NCBI RefSeq assembly: GCF_040939455.1
Contig: NC_134112.1
Location: forward strand, 64,559,001 to 64,623,000
From: Microcebus murinus
Taxonomy: Eukaryota; Chordata; Mammalia; Primates; Cheirogaleidae
DNA: 64,000 nt
Direction of reading: 5' to 3'
The notes under the pieces are model-generated. The model saw only the letters and a list, made by a program, of their open reading frames with translations, was not told where the DNA came from and searched no databases. Within the stretch, counting starts at the first letter, position 1; each line of letters begins with the position of its first letter. Positions 59,271 through 64,000 of this stretch are shown here, one piece after another. The position numbers and the translations under genes are program-made.

Positions 59271-59726
59271 TTCCAGCCATCTAAGCTATATGTTTCATTA
59301 CCTTTCTCCCAATATTTAATTGATCACAAAGTGTTATCAAATATATGCCTCTCCGTTCCCTTCCTTCAATCCCCTCTGGCACAACCTTAGTCCAGATGTG
59401 CAGCACTTCTCAACTGTGTTGTTGTGATAATTGTAATAAACTGATAAATACCTTCCCATCTCTAATTTCACTTCTCTCTCTTCTGACTTCCAAAATGCCA
59501 CTGTTGTGACCTTTTGAAATGGCACTGAACAAAATGCTTCAAGGAAAATAAATTGCATTCATAATGAGACCCAGATTCCCTGGAAGGGCCCTCTAGGCCC
59601 TATGGGCACCTCTTTAGGTGTCTATTCCACTGCTTTCCCAAGGACTCTAGGTGCTTTGGACATAGGAAATGTTTCTTTTCCTCTACATTTTTGCAAATGC
59701 AATTCCTTCCACTTTAAAAGTCCATT

Positions 59727-59734
59727 CTCCAACT
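59727..59734. other. 8-bp target-site duplication (left) of hAT element
   Basis: CTCCAACT before the element and CTCCAACC (59924-59931) after it, identical at seven of eight bases. Eight base pairs is the hAT signature. Confidence 0.85.
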
Positions 59735-59923
59735 CACGCGTCCTCAAACTACAGCCTGTGTGCCACATATGGGTGTTTTTGCCCATTTGTTTTTACTTCA
59801 AAATAAGATATGTGCAATGTGCATAGGAATTTGTTCATATATTTTTTTAAACTATGGTCCAGCTCTCCAATGGTCTGAGGGACAGTGAACTGGCTCCCTG
59901 TTTAAAAAGTTTGAGGACCCCTG
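59735..59923 (-). mobile_element. SPIN-like nonautonomous hAT transposon
   Basis: Reading the minus strand, the element begins CAGGGGTCCTCAAACTTTTT and continues AACAGGGAGCCAGTTCACTG, TCCCTCAGACCATTGGAGAG and CTTATTTTGAAGTAAAAACA. It ends at 59735 with a terminal repeat (CACGCGTCCTCAAACT) matching the other end at 14 of 16 bases. It is 189 bp with no coding capacity, so it must have been mobilised by a transposase encoded elsewhere. The sequence looks like the SPIN group of hAT elements, known for patchy distribution across tetrapods; strand is by convention only. Confidence 0.85.
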
Positions 59924-60009
59924 CTCCAACCCCTTTATTCTCCTATCTAACTTTTACTTCTCTCTGTGACCAGGTCATATACTTTGTCTTCCTAACTGGG
60001 ATCCTTCCC

Positions 60010-60470
60010 GGCCTGTCTGGGTTGGGTGACATATCAGGAAACCCACAGGAAACAGATGGCACACGCAAAGTGAGTAATTTGAGGAAGATTTAATATAGGG
60101 ATTATTTCCAAAGGTGTAGGCTGGATTAAGAGAAACCCATGAAAGTAGAGCAGGACCCCAGGACTGGCAACAATAGAGAGCTCTTATTACCCCTATGGTG
60201 ATGGTGCAAAAAGAGTTAATGCCTTATCATTCACCCTGGGGAGGGCTACCTACCAGGAGATGTAGTCTGTTGTACAGCCTGCAGCTGCTCCTCAAGGAGG
60301 GACTAGAGGATAAATAACTTGTCCTTAGTGTCCTTGCACCCGCTGCCAACTTTCTCTCATTTTCTGAGCCCAGCCTGAGGCCAGATGGTAAGGCTGTTGG
60401 AAGTGGCCATACGGTCTGCCCCCTGGGAGCTCTGAGCACTGTGAGCAGAGTGGAAAGGGGATCTGGAAAG
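60010..60470 (-). repeat. Possible old LTR-type repeat
   Basis: GAAGATTTAATATAGGGATT, ATTTCCAAAGGTGTAGGCTG, CCCCAGGACTGGCAACAATA, then TCTGAGCACTGTGAGCAGAG and GGATCTGGAAAGACAATTGA, follow the order of an old repeat I associate with antisense LTR or LTR-like elements. It is locally GC-richer than its surroundings. I cannot give a firm family name. Confidence 0.4.
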
Positions 60471-60539
60471 ACAATTGAAAAACAGTCAATAAAGATGCTC
60501 TATTTTGCAGTACCTAGTTCCCAGGACATACTTTTTTTT

Positions 60540-60695
60540 ATGAAACAACACATGGTATTGGATACATGCCCACTTTGTCATATATTGAGACATCCTTGAT
60601 CACAGGGACCATCTTTAACTTTTCTCAGCATTTTCCCAGGGAACCCACACTTTAACAGGTGCTTAAATGAATATATGAATGAATGAATTGCAATG
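60540..60695 (+). repeat. L2-like 3' terminus
   Basis: GATCACAGGGACCATCTTTA, then CACTTTAACAGGTGCTTAAA and a GAATGAATGAATTG end, are reminiscent of L2 3' ends. Weak. Confidence 0.4.
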
Positions 60696-61245
60696 TCAGG
60701 GTGAGATCTGTACCCTATAAAACACTAGGAATCATTATTGTTTAGAGTTAATTATTTAATTCACCTTCTAGAACTCTAGAATTGTGCTACAATTCAGGTT
60801 TTACTGTTAAGACATCATGCCTATTTCTCTTTTGTGTAATATGTAAATGAATGCAAGTGTGCACATGTGTTGTTTACTTCATAATTTTTAAACATGATGA
60901 TGGGTCAGACAAATTCCAGACAATTCACAAGCCTTAGATAAATATGAGAAAACAGTTTCTCTAAGAAAATGATCTCCATTTAGTCATTTATTCACTTGAT
61001 TTAACCCCATGCTGCTATTAGTTATGCTGGGAAAATAGTGTTTTAATGACTCTTCAGAAAATGTTCACCACAGGAAGAAATACTGTATGACTGGAATAGG
61101 CTAAGAAGATATTTATCTCTCTGTGCCTTTTGTGAGACTTAATACCATCTCACCTATGTGCTCCAAGAAGTATATTGCAGTAGAACAGCTACTAACAAAG
61201 ATGTATATGTGTGTGTGTATATGGACACAAGTGTGTGTATTTTCA

Positions 61246-61248
<3 letters not shown>

Positions 61249-61284
<36 letters not shown>
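61249..61284. repeat. (AT)n microsatellite
   Basis: About 18 uninterrupted AT units, preceded by GTGTGT-rich sequence from about 61208. Likely length-polymorphic. Confidence 0.95.
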
Positions 61285-61286
<2 letters not shown>

Positions 61287-61589
61287 AAGAAATAAAGACT
61301 TCAGAAAGAGCAAAGTCCTTTTGAACATATTAACTAGGATAAATATAAAATAGAAATTACACGACCTACCCCTTCAGTCAGCATGACTATAATTGCAGTT
61401 AAAGATAACTTAGAATATGAAGAGTTAATAAAGGAAAGTAATTCTGTATAATGGCTTTTTAAAATAAGGCACTCTCATTAAAAAAAGTATTGTTAGCTGG
61501 TTATGGTAATTATGCTAAAATTAAATTCTTTTCTAACAGGAAAACCAAGATTTTAAGAGTTTGAAGGAGATAGAGAAATCCTTTTTTTT

Positions 61590-61725
61590 TTTTTTAATCA
61601 GATGAGGAAACTGATTTTCAAAGAGATTGTAACCATGTGAGATCATTTTCTAGTTGGATGCACAGGTAGAACTCCTGTTTCTGGACTCCCAAGCCTAAAT
61701 TCTTGATACCATGTCATGCTGCCTC
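61590..61725 (-). repeat. MIR SINE, antisense
   Basis: TCAGATGAGGAAACTGATTT, then GGTAGAACTCCTGTTTCTGG and GATACCATGTCATGCTGCCT, follow reversed MIR from the middle to the tRNA-like head. Confidence 0.65.
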
Positions 61726-61729
61726 TTAA

Positions 61730-64000
61730 TACTAAGCACTGGGGGGAAGAAGACACCACATAAAGTTAGTCGGTCAATCCTCCATAGCATTCGACATGGG
61801 TGGCTGTAGTTTCTGGAGAGAGCCAAGACCCTGTTACAGAGTACAGTGCTTTGTTTAATAAGAGCTTAAACAAAAAGCCCAGATCCATTTATACCAAACT
61901 AGAAAATGTCTCTGCTAAGGAAATTTTGTGGGTGAATGCTGTAAGATGTCATCATTAATTATTTCCTTTCATTAATGGTTTATCAAAGAAAAGCAGAAGT
62001 GGTCTTGTGTTGTTTTTGGGAAAACAGTTTTGCTTATGTTTTGTTTTCATAAATAGGAAGAACCATTTTTTTTTTTTCTCCACAGTACTTCTTCCAGTGG
62101 TAACTTCTTATGGAAATTCCACTTTGTCCCTTTTGCTGATGCACACCAAACCTTACCTTCCTTATGTTTTCATAGCTCAAATTTACTATTAATTTTCTTG
62201 ATCTCGTCCTAGCCCCCTCCCTAGTAATTTGTATTAGTCTGAAAGCTGAATAAAGGGGAAAAATGAGCTGAGAAACAACTATTCACTTGATTAAATGGAA
62301 TCCATTTATTCTCATCTCATGGATGAGAACTTATCGTCTAAAATCTCATCATCATTTGTTTTCATCTATTCTCTGTTTCTGGTTATAAAGTGAGACTCTT
62401 CAAGGCTTGGAGCTATTTTTTGATGTTAATCCTTGTAAAACTAGTACTAATCTTTGTCATTTATGACAGGTCCTGACATTGGAACTGCTTAGTGCCAATT
62501 TGGAGAAAATAGAATAGAATATTACCTGAGTCATTTTTCTCCACCTGGCAAACATCAGGGATCTCTCCTAAAATCAAATAGATTCCCTTTCAGCTTGGAA
62601 AGTGTTACCTCTATCCTTGAACTTCCCTAAGAGTTTCAGAGGGAGATCTCTGATTCCCTCTAGATTTTTCTCAAAAACTTCTCCAACGTGTCTCTTTCAT
62701 CTCAAACTTGCTCTTCCATTACCCACTTCAGTAACTTGAAAAATATGGCCCCAATTTGGGTAATGAGGAGGCTAGAAGTGGCTAAAGAAGAATACAGAGA
62801 CCTATAGTAAACACCTGAAACCTCATCCAATGCTCTCTCAAGAATGCAGTTAATTATGCCACCTATGAAATTAATTTACAAGTCAACCAGTCCATCCTCC
62901 TGCCTTGAGGTAGTGGCTACATCTAAACTCTCATCGATGTGAAAACCAATCCTCTTAAGGCATTTATAGTACATATTCTGAAGTAAGTATTATGACATAT
63001 GTGCGAAAAAAAATTCATAGGAGGTTGAATAAAAATTAGAGACATATATCAAAAGCAAACACAAAGCAGTCGAAGCCTATTTTGTGAATAGGGCAGCGTA
63101 AGGGTCTCTTAGGGGGAAGCTCTTGTTCTGTGTAAAGGGAAATTTCTGCCTTCGAAACTTCTTTCTAAGGTATTTTGTGAAATACTTGGGAACAGAGAGG
63201 GGCTTGGCTTTAATAAGGTTTGGATTAGGATTTGGAAAGCCTTCAGATCTAGCCTTAGATGTCTGTCATGGGTAAAAGTAAACTGCATATCATAAATTAT
63301 ACTAGTTTATTAGTAGTAGGTGGGATAAATCCTGAAGTGAAGAGAGAAATAATGAGAGAGTGCTTTATTCCTAAAGAACTATAAGATATATATTCAGTGA
63401 GGCAGCTGTAAATAAAAGGTCTGACAAGAAGTAGGGAATAGAGGGCCCTGGGTGAAGTGTCATGCTCTGCAACTACAGGTATCTGCCACCAAGCACCTTG
63501 ATTTGGGGACCTGGATTGCATGATGTTGCAAAAATATAGGGTTATCTGTCTAAAGAGATTATACAAAATGACTGCCTGAAAGGGCAAACTATTGTTTTTA
63601 AAAGTGTTTATTCTGTGCTCCTAGCATCCATGAGCTGAATTTGTTCCTCTGAAAGCTTTGGAAGAATGGCAAGAGACTAAAGGAAAACCAATTTGTAATA
63701 TGAGAGTTTGAGAGAGTTGTTACCCTTAATCACTCTACACTGACTCTTCTTAGCAGTTACTCTCATTTCACAGCTCTCTGAAAGCTTCTGAATTTTCTTC
63801 CTCATTGGCCCTTTAATGACATATCAATATATGAAAATGCCCACATACTTAGAACTGTTATAGCTTCTCTTGATCTTGAGTCTCCCATGTGCTTAATAAC
63901 ATTCATATCTTTTGCAGCCAAATTGGAAAGAAAAGTCTATGGTCCCTGCCTCAGCCTTCCTCAGCTTCCCCAGGATTCTCACATCTGTCATCCTACAGAA
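61730..64000. other. Unassigned non-coding sequence
   Basis: The last 2.3 kb contain no element I can name and no credible frame. Runs of T occur at 62067-62079. Confidence 0.4.

Noticed and set aside
1..64000. CRISPR arrays, tRNA genes, operons or bacterial-type regulatory sites
   Set aside because: No regularly spaced direct repeats, no complete cloverleaf with A and B boxes, and all identifiable elements are mammalian.

Overview
This window looks like ordinary non-coding mammalian DNA: AT-rich, with no open reading frame that can be defended as a cellular gene. The longest frame (192 codons, minus strand, about 8863-9441) lies opposite a decayed L1 and contains no recognisable domain. I found no exon chain, CpG-island promoter, tRNA, rRNA, snRNA or CRISPR array. 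It reads as a piece of gene desert or a long intron, and nearly everything identifiable is a transposable element or an RNA-derived retrocopy. All family names come from recognising sequence by eye, so boundaries are approximate except where terminal repeats and target duplications fix them.

Organism: a primate, most likely a strepsirrhine (bushbaby, loris or lemur line). There is a 7SL RNA retrocopy and an Alu-type left monomer carrying the strepsirrhine-style wording CCTATAATCCTAG...CTCTGGGAGG. Three L1 3' ends (10190-10375, 20190-20445, 54211-54438) end in a 3' UTR that I associate with strepsirrhine L1s (GATGGGTACAC, ACTCAAATGGTACAAAAG, GTAACCAAAACATTTGTA). A hAT element at 59735-59923 resembles the SPIN group, which among primates is reported from bushbaby. 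The species call is an inference.

Layout. 1-7.4 kb: L2 fragments, an old L1 3' end and a MIR in otherwise unremarkable sequence. 7.4-11.5 kb: a LINE block with an ancient L1-like 5' region, a rearranged strepsirrhine L1 whose 5' piece is inverted, a MER5-like hAT fragment and an L1ME 3' end. 11.5-20.2 kb: mostly unassigned, with L2, MIR and MLT1 remnants and an unnamed LTR-like repeat near 18 kb. 20.2-23.4 kb: a strepsirrhine L1 3' end, a striking 66-bp hairpin, two 7SL-derived sequences and an L2 split by a MER5-like element. 23.4-36.8 kb: an MLT2-like LTR with a small tandem duplication, L1 and MER5-like fragments, simple repeats and a second copy of the ancient L1-like 5' region. 36.8-38.3 kb: a long reversed L2 with reverse-transcriptase relics. 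41.1-41.6 kb: a complete TA-flanked mariner/pogo-type element. 42.8-43.5 kb: an L1 3' end. 46.1-46.8 kb: a clean solo class II endogenous retrovirus LTR with an exact 6-bp target duplication. 47.7-51.4 kb: L1, MLT1, MIR and Alu fragments. 52.6-56.5 kb: an antisense L1 carrying two younger L1 3' ends inside it. 59-62 kb: MIR, the SPIN-like hAT element, an LTR-like fragment and an (AT)n tract.

No genes here work together. The interest lies in genome history: elements of probable horizontal origin, nested insertions that give relative ages, and small inverted or tandem repeats that look like replication-error products. I did not find a convincing novel biological system. The best candidates for a second look are the hairpin at 21246-21311, the mariner/pogo element and the SPIN-like element.
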